A stretch of DNA of 64,000 nucleotides, taken from the NCBI GenBank assembly GCA_025464975.1, contig JAODMT010000008.1:81890-145889 (forward strand), read 5' to 3'. A program made the position numbers and the translations under genes. The notes beneath the pieces were generated by a model. The model was not told the DNA's origin and did no database searches. It was given only the letters and a program-made list of their open reading frames with translations. Origin of the DNA: Microbacteriaceae bacterium. Its GTDB lineage: Bacteria; Actinomycetota; Actinomycetes; Actinomycetales; Microbacteriaceae. Below are positions 48,452-58,152 of the stretch, piece by piece; positions within the stretch are counted from its first letter, which is position 1, and every line of letters begins with the position of its first letter.

Positions 48452-50518
48452 TTAGCTTATGTGGCCCGCCGCCTGCATCTGGCGCAGTTCCTTCTTCAGG
48501 TCGGCAACTTCGTCCCGCAGGCGACCGGCGAGTTCGAACTTGAGCTCCCCCGCGGCCTGCAGCATCTGGTCGTTGAGGTCGCGGATGATCGACTCGAGGT
48601 CGTTGGCACCGCTCGCCGCGAGACCGACGCGTTTGAGGTTCGGCGTTGGCGACCGCTTCCGGCCGTCACGGCCGGCGAGCAGCTCCGCGGTGTCGGCCCC
48701 CTCGCGATTGAGGGAATCGGTGATGTCCGCGATCTTCTTGCGCAGCGGTTGCGGGTCGACGCCGCGTTCGAAGTTGTAGGCGACCTGTTTCTCCCGCCGG
48801 CGGGTGGTCTCCTCGATCGCAAGCTTCATGGAATCGGTCATGACGTCGGCGTACATGTGCACGGCGCCCGAGACGTTGCGGGCGGCGCGTCCGATCGTCT
48901 GGATCAGCGAGGTCGACGACCGGAGGAAGCCCTCCTTGTCGGCGTCGAGAATGGCTACGAGCGACACCTCGGGAAGGTCGAGCCCCTCCCGAAGCAGGTT
49001 GATTCCGACGAGCACGTCGTAGACCCCCTGACGAAGCTCGGTGAGCAGTTCGACGCGCCGAAGGGTGTCGACGTCGGAGTGCAGATAACGCACCCGCACC
49101 CCGGCCTCGCCGAGGAACTCGGTGAGTTCCTCCGCCATCTTCTTGGTCAGCGTCGTGACCAAAATCCGCTCGTTGATCGCAACCCGCTTGCGGATCTCTT
49201 CGAGCAGGTCGTCGATCTGACCCTTGGTGGGCTTGACCACGATCTCGGGGTCGATGAGTCCGGTCGGCCGGATGATCTGCTCGACCACGCTGTCGGTGAT
49301 GCTCATCTCGTACTTGCCCGGAGTCGCCGAGAGGTAGACCTTCTGGCCGACCCGGTCGAGAAACTCGTTCCACTTGAGAGGTCGATTGTCGAGCGCGCTC
49401 GGCAGACGGAACCCGTGCTCGACGAGGGTGCGCTTGCGCGAGGCATCCCCCTCGTACATCGCGCCGATCTGCGGCACGGTCACGTGCGATTCGTCAATCA
49501 CGACGAGGAAGTCGTCGGGGAAGTAGTCGATGAGGCAGTGCGGCGCCTCCCCGGGAAGCCGCTGGTCGATGTGGCGGGAGTAGTTCTCGATTCCGCTGCA
49601 AAACCCGATCTGCTCCATCATCTCGATGTCGAAGGTCGTGCGCATCCGCAGCCGCTGGGCCTCGAGCAGTTTGCCCTCGCGTTCGAGCTGGCCGAGGCGT
49701 TCCTCGAGTTCTTGCTTGATCGTGACGATCGCGGCCTGCATCCGATCCTGACCGGCGACGTAGTGCGACCCGGGAAACACCGAGACGGCGTCGAGCTTCT
49801 GAACGACGTCGCCGGTCAGCGGGTGGAGGCTGTACAGTCCTTCGATCTCGTCACCGAACATCTCAATGCGGATGGCGAGTTCCTCATACATCGGGATGAT
49901 CTCGATGGTGTCGCCACGCACCCGAAAGTTTCCGCGCGAGAAGTCGACGTCGTTGCGCTGGTATTGCATCGACACGAACTTGCGAATGAGGGTCTCCCGG
50001 TTGATCTTCATTCCGATCTGGAGGGCCATCATCGCGTCGAGGTATTCCTCCGAGCTGCCGAGGCCATAGATGCAGGACACCGTCGAGACCACGACGACGT
50101 CGCGCCGGCTGAGTAGCGAATTCGTGGTCGAGTGACGCAACCTCTCAACCTCGGCGTTGATCGAGGAGTCCTTCTCGATGAAGGTGTCGGTCTGCGGAAC
50201 GTACGCCTCCGGCTGGTAGTAGTCGTAGTAGGAGACGAAGTACTCGACGGCGTTATTCGGCATGAGTTCCCGGAACTCGTTGGCGAGCTGGGCGGCGAGA
50301 GTCTTGTTGTGGGCGAGCACGAGGGTGGGTCGCTGCACCGCTTCGATGAGCCACGCCGTCGTCGCCGACTTGCCGGTGCCGGTGGCACCGAGAAGCACCA
50401 CATCGGTCTCCCCCGCGGTGATCCGCGCGGTGAGTTCAGCGATCGCCGTGGGCTGGTCGCCGCTCGGCGTGTACTCGCTGACGACTTCGAACGGGCGCAC
50501 AGAGCGTGTCGGTTGCAT
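48452..50518 (-). CDS. uvrB: Excinuclease ABC subunit B
   Basis: 688-residue helicase-like repair protein. Walker A is [13 protein letters not shown] near 44-56, the DNA-clamping beta-hairpin contains [15 protein letters not shown] near 97-111, the DEAD-like motif is [12 protein letters not shown] near 341, [14 protein letters not shown] near 511, IGRAARN near 547, and a C-terminal UVR motif near 645-680 contacts UvrC. No Shine-Dalgarno is present; TAAACT lies 6 nt upstream of the ATG. Confidence 0.97.
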   Translation of the reverse strand: MQPTRSVRPFEVVSEYTPSGDQPTAIAELTARITAGETDVVLLGATGTGKSATTAWLIEAVQRPTLVLAHNKTLAAQLANEFRELMPNNAVEYFVSYYDYYQPEAYVPQTDTFIEKDSSINAEVERLRHSTTNSLLSRRDVVVVSTVSCIYGLGSSEEYLDAMMALQIGMKINRETLIRKFVSMQYQRNDVDFSRGNFRVRGDTIEIIPMYEELAIRIEMFGDEIEGLYSLHPLTGDVVQKLDAVSVFPGSHYVAGQDRMQAAIVTIKQELEERLGQLEREGKLLEAQRLRMRTTFDIEMMEQIGFCSGIENYSRHIDQRLPGEAPHCLIDYFPDDFLVVIDESHVTVPQIGAMYEGDASRKRTLVEHGFRLPSALDNRPLKWNEFLDRVGQKVYLSATPGKYEMSITDSVVEQIIRPTGLIDPEIVVKPTKGQIDDLLEEIRKRVAINERILVTTLTKKMAEELTEFLGEAGVRVRYLHSDVDTLRRVELLTELRQGVYDVLVGINLLREGLDLPEVSLVAILDADKEGFLRSSTSLIQTIGRAARNVSGAVHMYADVMTDSMKLAIEETTRRREKQVAYNFERGVDPQPLRKKIADITDSLNREGADTAELLAGRDGRKRSPTPNLKRVGLAASGANDLESIIRDLNDQMLQAAGELKFELAGRLRDEVADLKKELRQMQAAGHIS

Positions 50519-50524
50519 GCGTTA

Positions 50525-50530
50525 AGTTTA
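50525..50530 (-). promoter_or_regulatory. Predicted -10 element of leaderless uvrB
   Basis: TAAACT on the minus strand ends 6 nt before the uvrB ATG. An overlapping TATCTA lies 4 nt further upstream and could serve instead. Confidence 0.4.
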
Positions 50531-50689
50531 GATAGAGCCGCTGACACAGTCTCGAGGGAATGTGCCGTCGGATGTCTGGGCGTTAACCAAAGCTGCACAT
50601 AGGGATTCCATAAGGCCCACAAATATTGTGAAAAGGGTCGACAAGACCACCGTGGCCCAGATCACAAGAAGACGGATTGTGAGGATCGC

Positions 50690-52024
50690 ATGACGATCAC
50701 CAAAGAGTCGCATGTGCCGGTGAAAGCCAGCCCAATATTCGGGCGGATGCGCGGACGAGTGGTGGTGCTCTTGTGCATCATGTACGCCATTTCGTATATC
50801 GACCGCACCAACATTTCCACCGCGGGCCCGACCATGATGAAGGCCCTGGGCCTCACCAACGCCGAATTCGGGCTCGCCGTCGCGGCCTTCTCGATCCCGT
50901 ACGCGCTGCTGCAGATCTTCGGCGGAAACCTCGGAGAGCGCATCGGCCCGCGCAAGGCGCTGTTTTCGATCGGCATCCTGTGGGGCGTCGCGACAATCGC
51001 GACCGGCTTCTCCGTCGGGCTGCTCTCCCTCGTCGGAGCGCGGCTGCTGCTTGGACTCACGGAGTCGGCAGCGTTTCCCACCGCGACCGCGGCCATGTCC
51101 AAGTGGGTCCCACCGGACCGCAACGGATTCGTGCAGGGCATCGTCCACTCCGCGTCAAGGCTCGGCAACGCGGTCGCCCCGCTCATCGTCGGCGGGCTGA
51201 TCATCTGGGGAGACGCGCTGAACGGGCCACTCGCCGGGTGGCAGATCTCCTTCATCCTCATCGGCGTGCTGAGCGCGCTCTGGGCCGTGCTCTGGGTGAC
51301 GATGTTCCGCGATCGCCCCCAGGACTACCCGAAGATCACCGAGAAGGAGCTCTCGGAGATTCCGCGGGAACTCGAGCGGGCGGCCCGACCGCCGGTGCCG
51401 TGGAAGCGACTCACCCGCACGATCCTGCCGGTGGCCTTCGTCGACTTCGGCTACGGCTGGACCCTGTGGGTTTTTCTCACCTGGATCCCGAGCTTCCTCG
51501 CGGACAGCTTCGGACTACCGCTGGCCACATATGCGCTGTTCACCACGTTCGTTCTGCTCGCCGGCGTGGTCGGCGACACCGTCGGCGGCGTCTTCGGCGA
51601 CCGCTTGCTCCGCCGCACCGGCAACCTCCGGTTCGCCAGGCGAACCGTGCTGCTCATTGGCCTGATCGGATCGCTCGTCTGCCTGACCCCGCTCCTGTTC
51701 GTTCACGACCTCACCATCGCGACAATTGCCCTCTCGCTCTCCTTCTTCTTCCTCGAACTCTGCAACGCGACCCTGTGGGCGATTCCGATGGATGTCGCCC
51801 CCGAGTGGTCGGGAACGGCGAGCGGCATGATGAACACCGGTTTCGGCCTCGCCGGGATCGCCTCACCGGCCCTCTTCGGCTTCCTGGTCGACCGCACCGG
51901 TTGGCAGTGGCCGTTCGCCGCATCGGTGATCCTGCTCGCGGCCGCCGCTATCGTCGCCGCCGTCATGAAGCCGCGCCGCGTGCTTCCCAAGGGTGTCGAC
52001 GAGATCCAGACCCAGTCCGCCTGA
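50690..52024 (+). CDS. MFS transporter, anion:cation symporter (ACS)-like
   Basis: 444-residue transporter with 12 predicted membrane helices and the cytoplasmic loop after helix 6 (about 205-240). YAISYIDRTNIS near 29-40 and GNLGERIGPRKALF near 79-92 (loop 2-3 MFS motif) match the ACS group, which imports organic anions such as hexuronates, phthalates or dicarboxylates. The ATG has GAGG 6 nt upstream. It is convergent with the acyl-CoA synthetase-like gene, 54 bp apart, and may supply its substrate; the actual solute is unknown. Confidence 0.87.
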   Translation: MTITKESHVPVKASPIFGRMRGRVVVLLCIMYAISYIDRTNISTAGPTMMKALGLTNAEFGLAVAAFSIPYALLQIFGGNLGERIGPRKALFSIGILWGVATIATGFSVGLLSLVGARLLLGLTESAAFPTATAAMSKWVPPDRNGFVQGIVHSASRLGNAVAPLIVGGLIIWGDALNGPLAGWQISFILIGVLSALWAVLWVTMFRDRPQDYPKITEKELSEIPRELERAARPPVPWKRLTRTILPVAFVDFGYGWTLWVFLTWIPSFLADSFGLPLATYALFTTFVLLAGVVGDTVGGVFGDRLLRRTGNLRFARRTVLLIGLIGSLVCLTPLLFVHDLTIATIALSLSFFFLELCNATLWAIPMDVAPEWSGTASGMMNTGFGLAGIASPALFGFLVDRTGWQWPFAASVILLAAAAIVAAVMKPRRVLPKGVDEIQTQSA

Positions 52025-52078
52025 CCTCCGACCGGTGCGCCCCCTACGGGTGCATACCGACACAAGCGGGTGGCGTGC

Positions 52079-53614
52079 TCACCCGGACGCGGCCTGCTCC
52101 CTCACGCGGCTGCGCTGGATCTTTCCGGTCGGGGCGCGTGGCAGGTCGACGACAACGCTGATTTCGACCGGTCGTTTGTAGCGCGGAAGCTCTCGCTCAC
52201 ACCGCGCACGAAGCCCGTCGACTATGTCGCCGGTCTCGGCATCCGGCACCCCCTCGGCCGTCATGACGTACGCGACGGGCACCTGATGCAGGATGGGGTC
52301 CGGGCGTCCGACGACGACGGCCTCCCGCACTCGTGCGTCACCGAGGAGCACCTCCTCGACCTCGGCCGGGTACACCTTCTCTCCCCCGCGGTTGATGACG
52401 TCGTCCGAACGCCCGGACAGAAACACAAAGCCGGAGTCATCGATGCTGCCGAGGTCGCCGGTACGCAGCCACCCGTCGTCATCGAAGCGGTCGGCGGCCG
52501 CCCCCGCGAAGTATCCGGTCACGATGCCCGGCCCGCGGATCCACAGGCCGCCGACGCTCCCGGGCGCAAGGACGGCCCCGGCGTCGTCGCGCACCTGAAT
52601 CTCCGATCCGACGGCAACGCCGACCGAGCCGCCGGGAACGGAGCCGCCGAGCGGCGTGGCGGTGATCTGACTTGCCGCCTCGGTCATCCCGTAGCTCACG
52701 ACGAGCGGTACAGTTCCGAGGGCGGCCCGCACCGCGTCCGGGAGCGGGGCGGATGCCGAGCGCACGAAGCGCAGGGTGTCCGGGAGTTCGAGTTCCCCGC
52801 CGCGCGCGAGCACCGCAAGGATCGCCGGAACCGCATTGATCCAGGTGATTCTTCGCTCGCGCATGAGTTCCCAGAATCCGGTGCGATGGAATCGGCGGTC
52901 GAGCACGAGGGTCGCCCCCGCGACGAGAGTGGCGACGAGACCGACCACTTCGGCGTTGACGTGGAACAACGGAAGCGAGTTGTAGCCGCGATCGGCCTCG
53001 GTGAGCTCGTTGTGCTGTGCGATGCCACGGCCGACGAAGAGCAGTTGCGCCTCGCTCAGTTCGACCCCCTTCGGCGTTCCGGTGGATCCCGAGGTGAACA
53101 GCAAGGCCGAGCCGGCGGATGCCGCGCCGGAACTCCTCGCGACCCGGGCTCGGTCCGGCGGCAACTGAGCGGCGCCATCGGACTGCGCGGCACCGTCGGA
53201 CTGCGCGCCGCCGTCGACCGGAAGTCTCAGCACCGTGCTGGCGCCGACCGCGGCCCGGTCATCCCGGTCGGTGATGAGTACGGTGTCGCCGTCGATCAGT
53301 CCGACGATCTTGGCCAGGTCAAGCGTTCCGAGATCGGGGTTGACCGGAACCGAACGGAGCCCGGCCGCGACCACCGCGAGGTGCACGACCGCGAAATCGA
53401 GCGGGTCGTCGATGTCAACGACGACCGCGGCCGGGTGCCGATTGCCGGGCCGCAGCCGGCGGCTCCAGTCCTCGACGCTCTCGGCGAGCCGGCCGAAGCT
53501 CACCACCCGATCGGATCGCGCGTCTTCGAGGAATACTGCGGACGGGTTTTCACTTGCGCGGGTTTCAATGAGCGTTGCCAAGCCCTCAGGGGACGGGCGA
53601 CCGGAACTGATCAT
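52079..53614 (-). CDS. AMP-dependent acyl-CoA synthetase/ligase (ANL superfamily)
   Basis: 511-residue adenylate-forming enzyme. The phosphate-binding loop is LLFTSGSTGTPKGVELS near 172-188, YGMTEAASQ near 310 is the A5 motif, GWLRTGDLG near 378 is A7, RGGEKVYPAEVEE near 412, and PTGKIQR with the catalytic lysine is at the C-terminus. It activates a carboxylic acid to the acyl-AMP and usually on to the CoA thioester. The acid is not identifiable. An 18-bp tandem repeat encodes SDGAAQ twice in a linker near 136-150, outside the catalytic motifs. Confidence 0.9.
   Translation of the reverse strand: MISSGRPSPEGLATLIETRASENPSAVFLEDARSDRVVSFGRLAESVEDWSRRLRPGNRHPAAVVVDIDDPLDFAVVHLAVVAAGLRSVPVNPDLGTLDLAKIVGLIDGDTVLITDRDDRAAVGASTVLRLPVDGGAQSDGAAQSDGAAQLPPDRARVARSSGAASAGSALLFTSGSTGTPKGVELSEAQLLFVGRGIAQHNELTEADRGYNSLPLFHVNAEVVGLVATLVAGATLVLDRRFHRTGFWELMRERRITWINAVPAILAVLARGGELELPDTLRFVRSASAPLPDAVRAALGTVPLVVSYGMTEAASQITATPLGGSVPGGSVGVAVGSEIQVRDDAGAVLAPGSVGGLWIRGPGIVTGYFAGAAADRFDDDGWLRTGDLGSIDDSGFVFLSGRSDDVINRGGEKVYPAEVEEVLLGDARVREAVVVGRPDPILHQVPVAYVMTAEGVPDAETGDIVDGLRARCERELPRYKRPVEISVVVDLPRAPTGKIQRSRVREQAASG
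53171..53206. repeat. 18-bp tandem repeat inside the acyl-CoA synthetase gene
   Basis: GGCGCCATCGGACTGCGC at 53171-53188 is repeated as GGCACCGTCGGACTGCGC at 53189-53206. It encodes Ala-Gln-Ser-Asp-Gly-Ala in tandem in a variable linker. Confidence 0.8.
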
Positions 53615-53688
53615 CCTCCGAGCCTAGGCGAGAGCGGATGAGAGCCGACGCGGAGTTGACCTCCGCTATCGCCGAATCGGCCGCCACG

Positions 53689-54654
53689 TCAGCGCACCTT
53701 TGACAGCATCCAATTCCAGATCGGCGCGAAAACCGGAAAGCCGGAAGGCGACCGCGGCGTCAGATCGGTGATGTCGAGCAGGTGAGATTGCCCCGGCGTG
53801 CCGAGAGCGAGGGTGGTCTGGACGACGTGGGCTCGGGTGGTAGGGGCGAGAGTCGTCGTGTCGACCGGCTTTCCCAGCCCGAGGGCAGCCCACGACTCAA
53901 CGATGTTCTTGTTATACACGTCGTTGGCGCTCACGAAGCCGTACATCGCCGACGCCGGGGTCGCTCCGGGGGACGTCATCCACGACGCCGGAACGCCGTT
54001 GTCGCTTTCGACCGGCGATGAGAACATCAGCACCCCGCGCACGCGATACTCGTGAGCGATGAATGCGGACTGGCCACCGCCCTGGGAGTGGCCGGCGACG
54101 ACGATGTTGCGCCACTTGATGCGGGACCCTGTGACGTAGTTCGTCCAGCCACCGGTCGAGTCGGATTTGTTGAGGTAGGACAGGGCGACGCGCAGCCGGT
54201 TGACGATCGAGTCGGCGGGACTGATCGCGCTGTAGACGGACGGGTGCGAGCCATCCAGTCGGTTCTGCTGCACGGCCGTGTAGCAATCGGGGATACCACG
54301 GCAGGTACGCACCACCGATTTCCCCTCATTCCAGTAGTCGAGGGCGAGTACGTGAAATCCCTTGGCGGAGGCGGCATCGAGGAACTGCCGATAGTCGCCA
54401 GGCACCGCCCTGGTGGCGGGAAGGAACAGCAGCAGCGGGCTGCCAGGCGCCCCGCTCGCCGCATAGTTCATCGCGTTCGGCGTGATGGCCTGGCCGGGCG
54501 ACCGCGGTAGTTCGAAGGAGATCACGCCGCCTCCCGGTTTGTCGTGGCGGATCGAGGCCACGCCGCTTGAGGCTTCGGCCGGCGAGGCGATTGCGACGAG
54601 CCCGACGAGCGCGACGACGCTTGACAGCCACATCGCCGCTCTGCTTAGTCGCAT
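53689..54654 (-). CDS. Secreted alpha/beta hydrolase
   Basis: 321-residue exported hydrolase. A signal peptide is clear: MRLSR, a hydrophobic core, then SPAEA with likely cleavage near residue 28. LLLFLPATRA near 75 is the oxyanion strand, the nucleophile elbow is AGHSQGGGQ near 189-197, and LGTPGQSHLLD near 283 may carry the catalytic histidine. Two cysteines near 118 and 124 (CRGIPDC) could form a disulphide. It resembles BPSS1187-type lipase-like proteins. Substrate unknown. It is monocistronic, between the ligase and cydDC genes. Confidence 0.85.
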   Translation of the reverse strand: MRLSRAAMWLSSVVALVGLVAIASPAEASSGVASIRHDKPGGGVISFELPRSPGQAITPNAMNYAASGAPGSPLLLFLPATRAVPGDYRQFLDAASAKGFHVLALDYWNEGKSVVRTCRGIPDCYTAVQQNRLDGSHPSVYSAISPADSIVNRLRVALSYLNKSDSTGGWTNYVTGSRIKWRNIVVAGHSQGGGQSAFIAHEYRVRGVLMFSSPVESDNGVPASWMTSPGATPASAMYGFVSANDVYNKNIVESWAALGLGKPVDTTTLAPTTRAHVVQTTLALGTPGQSHLLDITDLTPRSPSGFPVFAPIWNWMLSKVR

Positions 54655-54771
54655 CGTAACCCTTCTCCGCGTGATCGGACCGTGGTCCCTCTTCGCAAAG
54701 GTACTTCACGGAGACTCCCGTTTCGCCGCGCTCCGCGCCCCCCTTTCTGAGAATTCTCGTAGGAGTGCCGT

Positions 54772-57700
54772 TCAGGCGGCGACCGCGAGGGCCGAGTCGC
54801 GCCGGCCCGCCAGCGCATCGAGATCGACTCTCGGGTCCTCCGGGCGCACACCGTGGGCCTGATGGGTCACCAAGACAGTGATCCGGTCCCGCAAAGCCAC
54901 CCGCAGGTCGGCCATCAGCCGATCGGCCGACTCGGCGTCGAGGTGAGCCGTCGGTTCGTCGATCAGGATGACCTGCGCGCCGGTCAATAGGGTGCGAGCG
55001 ACAGCAACGCGCTGGCGTTCGCCCCCGGATAGGGCGTCCCCGGCCGCGCCGATGCGTGTGTCGAGGCCCCGCGGAAGGCGATCAAGCAGCCGTCCGAGCC
55101 CGACCCGGCGGAGCGTTTCGAGCATCTCGGCGTCATCCGGCGCGTCGTCCCGGCCGCGCGCGATCAGGAGGTTGGCCCGAAGGGTCGAGTCGAACAGGTG
55201 CCCGTCTTGCGGGCACCAGCCGAAGCGCCGCGCAAGGGCCTCGCTGTCGAGGGCGGAGGCGTCACTGCCGCCGATCCGGTATCGTCCGGACAGAGCAGGC
55301 AGCTGGCCGAGCAGCACGGCGAGCAGTGTCGACTTGCCGGAACCGGATGCGCCGGTCACGACGAGCCACTGACCTCGACGCACCTCGGCGGAAACCCCGG
55401 TAAAGACCGGTTCGCTCGACCACGTAGCCGAGACGCCCTCGAGCACGAGCGAATCGATCTCCGTCGGAGGCGACTGGGTTCCGCCGATCGCGGCCGCACG
55501 CTCGCCAACGATGGTCTCGAGGGCGCCGAGCGCCCGCCGAAGCGGCGGATAGTTCTGCACGGCGGCGACGAGCTCGAGGAGCGAGTCGATGAGGGCGAGC
55601 GGTGTGAACGCGAGCACCGCGACGATCTCCGGTCGGAGCCGCCCCGAGGCGACGGCGTCGGCAGTAAGCGGCAGTACGAGCACCGCCGCGGTCGCGCACG
55701 CGAGCACGATCACCGCATTGGCGAGTCCCAGTGCCCACGCGCCGCGGCGGGCGGCGGCGCCGGCGCGGGCGTCCAGTCGACGAAGCTCCGCCCTGACACC
55801 GGCGTCGACGCCGTTCACCCTCAGGTCGGCTGCGGCGGTGAGCATCGTCGAGAGACGTCGGGTCAGCATCGAGCGAAGCTGCTGTTCGCCGCGCGCCGCC
55901 GCGTGGTCGGCAATGAGCGCGATGATGGGGGCTCCGAGCACGCCGACGATGGCGAGTCCGACGAACAGGGGCAGGACGGGGGCGTAGATGATGCCGATCG
56001 CGACGAGCGCGGCCGCAGCCGTCAGCACCCCGACGATCGACGGAAGCACGACCCTGATCGCGAGGTCACGCACCTGGTCGACGTCGCGTACCAGATGATC
56101 GAGCGTGCGGCCGGTGGCCAGCAGCGCCCGGCTGCGCAAGCCGTTCCGGGCGAACGCCGTCCAGAGCCGCATCCGCAGCGCCGTCGCGGCGGCGAACACC
56201 GCGTCATGGCTCACCAGTCGTTCGGAATACCGAAGCACGGCCCGTCCGATCCCGAAGAACCGCACACCGACAATCGCGACGAGCAGGTAGAGGATGTGCG
56301 GGTGTTCACCCGCCCGCACGATGAGCCAGCCGGAGAGCGCGGTGAGTGAGGCCGCGAACAGCGTCGCGAGAAGACCGAGAATGACCGCCGCGAGGATCTT
56401 TCCCCGCACCGGACGGAAGAAGCCCCAGAGGGCGGCAACGGTACCTGTGTGGCCCGGAAGCGCAGCGACGGTCTCCCGCCGACGCTCCGTCACCGTGGCC
56501 GACGTTTCCCGGACCGCGCCCGGTCGGGCACCGGCGATTCCGTCGAGGTTCACGATCCGGTCGGCGAGGGCGCGCACCTCGTCGTCGTGAGATGCGACGA
56601 TCACGGTCGCCCGGCCGCGCAGCTCCGCGATGAGTTCGATGATGCGCCCTGCATTGGCTCGGTCGAGCTGGGACGTCGGTTCGTCGAGCAGCACGAGCCG
56701 CGCACCGGCCTCCACGCGAACGAGCACACGAGCGAATCCGAGCCGGCGCAGCTCCCCCGGGCTGATTACCGCCGTGTCGACCGCGGCGAGGTGGGCGAGT
56801 CCGACCCGCCGCAGGGCGCTGGCCGCCGCGCGTTCGGCGGGTCGGCCGGCCCCGGCGTACAGCGCGAGTTCCTCCCCCACCGTGCCATCCATCACCCGAG
56901 GATGCTGCGGCAGCCACGCGACGCGTCCGGCCTCGACCCCGCCGATCCGGCCCGAGACCGTGGTCGATCCGGTTGGCCGGCCGGCCAGAATCGCGAGCAC
57001 CGTCGATTTTCCCGCTCCGCTTCGGCCGTCGAGCACCGTGATGCCGAACGGCGCGGCGCTGAAGCTCAGCGGGGCGAACGCCGGGGCGGTGCGGTCCGCG
57101 TACTGTACGAGCAGATTGTCGACCCGCACCGCGACAGCCGGCTCGCCATCGGCGGTGGCGGCGGAGGCCTCGGAGATGCCCTTGGCATGGGCGAAGGCGA
57201 GCGGCATCGACCGCGGGGCATCGAGCACGGCCTTCGCCCGTCCGAGGGCCTCGCGGCCCTCCTCGGACGAGTGATAGGCCGCCCCGATATCTCGGAACGG
57301 GGTGAAGCACTCCGGCGCGAGGAGAAGCACGATGAGCCCGACCTCGAGAGTCAGGTCGCCGGCGATGAGACGGACGCCGACGAAGACGGCGACCACGGCG
57401 ACCGAAATGGTCGCGATGAGTTCGAGCGCGAGCGACGACAGGAAGGCCGTCTTCAGAGTCTGCACCGTCTTCGCCCGGTAATCGTTCGAGATGGCACGCA
57501 AGGCGTTGGCCTGCTCGTGCGCCCGCCCGAGGCCGACGAGCACCGGAAGGCCGCGAGCGAGCTCGACGAGGTGGTCGGAAAGTCTCGCGAGCGCGCTCGT
57601 CGCGGCTTCCATCCGCTCGCTCGTGTGCAGCCCGATGAGCACCATGAAGACGGGGATGAGCGGCACTGTCAGCACGATGACAACGGCGCTGATCCAATCG

Positions 57701-58152
57701 GCGAATAGGATGCGCGCCCCGATCAGCAGCGGAATGGTGGCCGCGTTCACGAGCGCGGGGAGGAATACCGTGAAGTACTTGTCCAGTTCGTCGAGTCCCC
57801 GCGTGGCGAGGCTCGTCGCCGACCCGGTTGACCCGAAGCCGTCGGCCACAAGACGATCAGCGAGATCCGCCCGCAGTCGCTCCTTCGCCCCGAGCAGAGC
57901 CCGAGCCGCGACGACCCGGTGCGCCCAGGTCGCGAGCGCCCTCAGGACGGCCGAGCCGAGGCCGAGCCAGACCACGAGCGACCAGTCGGCCCGGTGCTGC
58001 ATGGTCCCGACGACCCCCATCGAGAGCGCCGTCGCCGTCCCGACGAGTGCCGCCGCCTTGAGTGCGCTAATCAGGGCAAGAAGATAGAGGGTCGGCCGAC
58101 CGAGGGCGCCGATCCCGGCGAGCGGAGAACGACGTGCCACCGCGACGGTCAT
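54772..58152 (-). CDS. cydDC: Fused thiol-reductant ABC exporter CydDC
   Basis: 1126-residue fusion of CydD (about 1-555) and CydC (about 565-1126), each with six membrane helices and an ABC ATPase. In most bacteria this exporter of glutathione/cysteine or heme-linked thiols is a heterodimer; it is needed for assembly of cytochrome bd. First ATPase: Walker A DGRSGAGKST (375-384), signature degenerate ISPGE (463-467), LLDEP (488-492). Second ATPase: GASGSGKST (934-942), canonical LSGGERQR (1041), LIDEPTAHLD (1062). The ATG at 58152 overlaps the cydB stop; the open frame extends upstream inside cydB but is not used. Confidence 0.94.
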   Translation of the reverse strand: MTVAVARRSPLAGIGALGRPTLYLLALISALKAAALVGTATALSMGVVGTMQHRADWSLVVWLGLGSAVLRALATWAHRVVAARALLGAKERLRADLADRLVADGFGSTGSATSLATRGLDELDKYFTVFLPALVNAATIPLLIGARILFADWISAVVIVLTVPLIPVFMVLIGLHTSERMEAATSALARLSDHLVELARGLPVLVGLGRAHEQANALRAISNDYRAKTVQTLKTAFLSSLALELIATISVAVVAVFVGVRLIAGDLTLEVGLIVLLLAPECFTPFRDIGAAYHSSEEGREALGRAKAVLDAPRSMPLAFAHAKGISEASAATADGEPAVAVRVDNLLVQYADRTAPAFAPLSFSAAPFGITVLDGRSGAGKSTVLAILAGRPTGSTTVSGRIGGVEAGRVAWLPQHPRVMDGTVGEELALYAGAGRPAERAAASALRRVGLAHLAAVDTAVISPGELRRLGFARVLVRVEAGARLVLLDEPTSQLDRANAGRIIELIAELRGRATVIVASHDDEVRALADRIVNLDGIAGARPGAVRETSATVTERRRETVAALPGHTGTVAALWGFFRPVRGKILAAVILGLLATLFAASLTALSGWLIVRAGEHPHILYLLVAIVGVRFFGIGRAVLRYSERLVSHDAVFAAATALRMRLWTAFARNGLRSRALLATGRTLDHLVRDVDQVRDLAIRVVLPSIVGVLTAAAALVAIGIIYAPVLPLFVGLAIVGVLGAPIIALIADHAAARGEQQLRSMLTRRLSTMLTAAADLRVNGVDAGVRAELRRLDARAGAAARRGAWALGLANAVIVLACATAAVLVLPLTADAVASGRLRPEIVAVLAFTPLALIDSLLELVAAVQNYPPLRRALGALETIVGERAAAIGGTQSPPTEIDSLVLEGVSATWSSEPVFTGVSAEVRRGQWLVVTGASGSGKSTLLAVLLGQLPALSGRYRIGGSDASALDSEALARRFGWCPQDGHLFDSTLRANLLIARGRDDAPDDAEMLETLRRVGLGRLLDRLPRGLDTRIGAAGDALSGGERQRVAVARTLLTGAQVILIDEPTAHLDAESADRLMADLRVALRDRITVLVTHQAHGVRPEDPRVDLDALAGRRDSALAVAA

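Noticed and set aside
53171..53206. Repeat as evidence of a broken synthetase gene
   Set aside because: The repeat is in frame, in a linker, and all catalytic motifs of the enzyme are intact.
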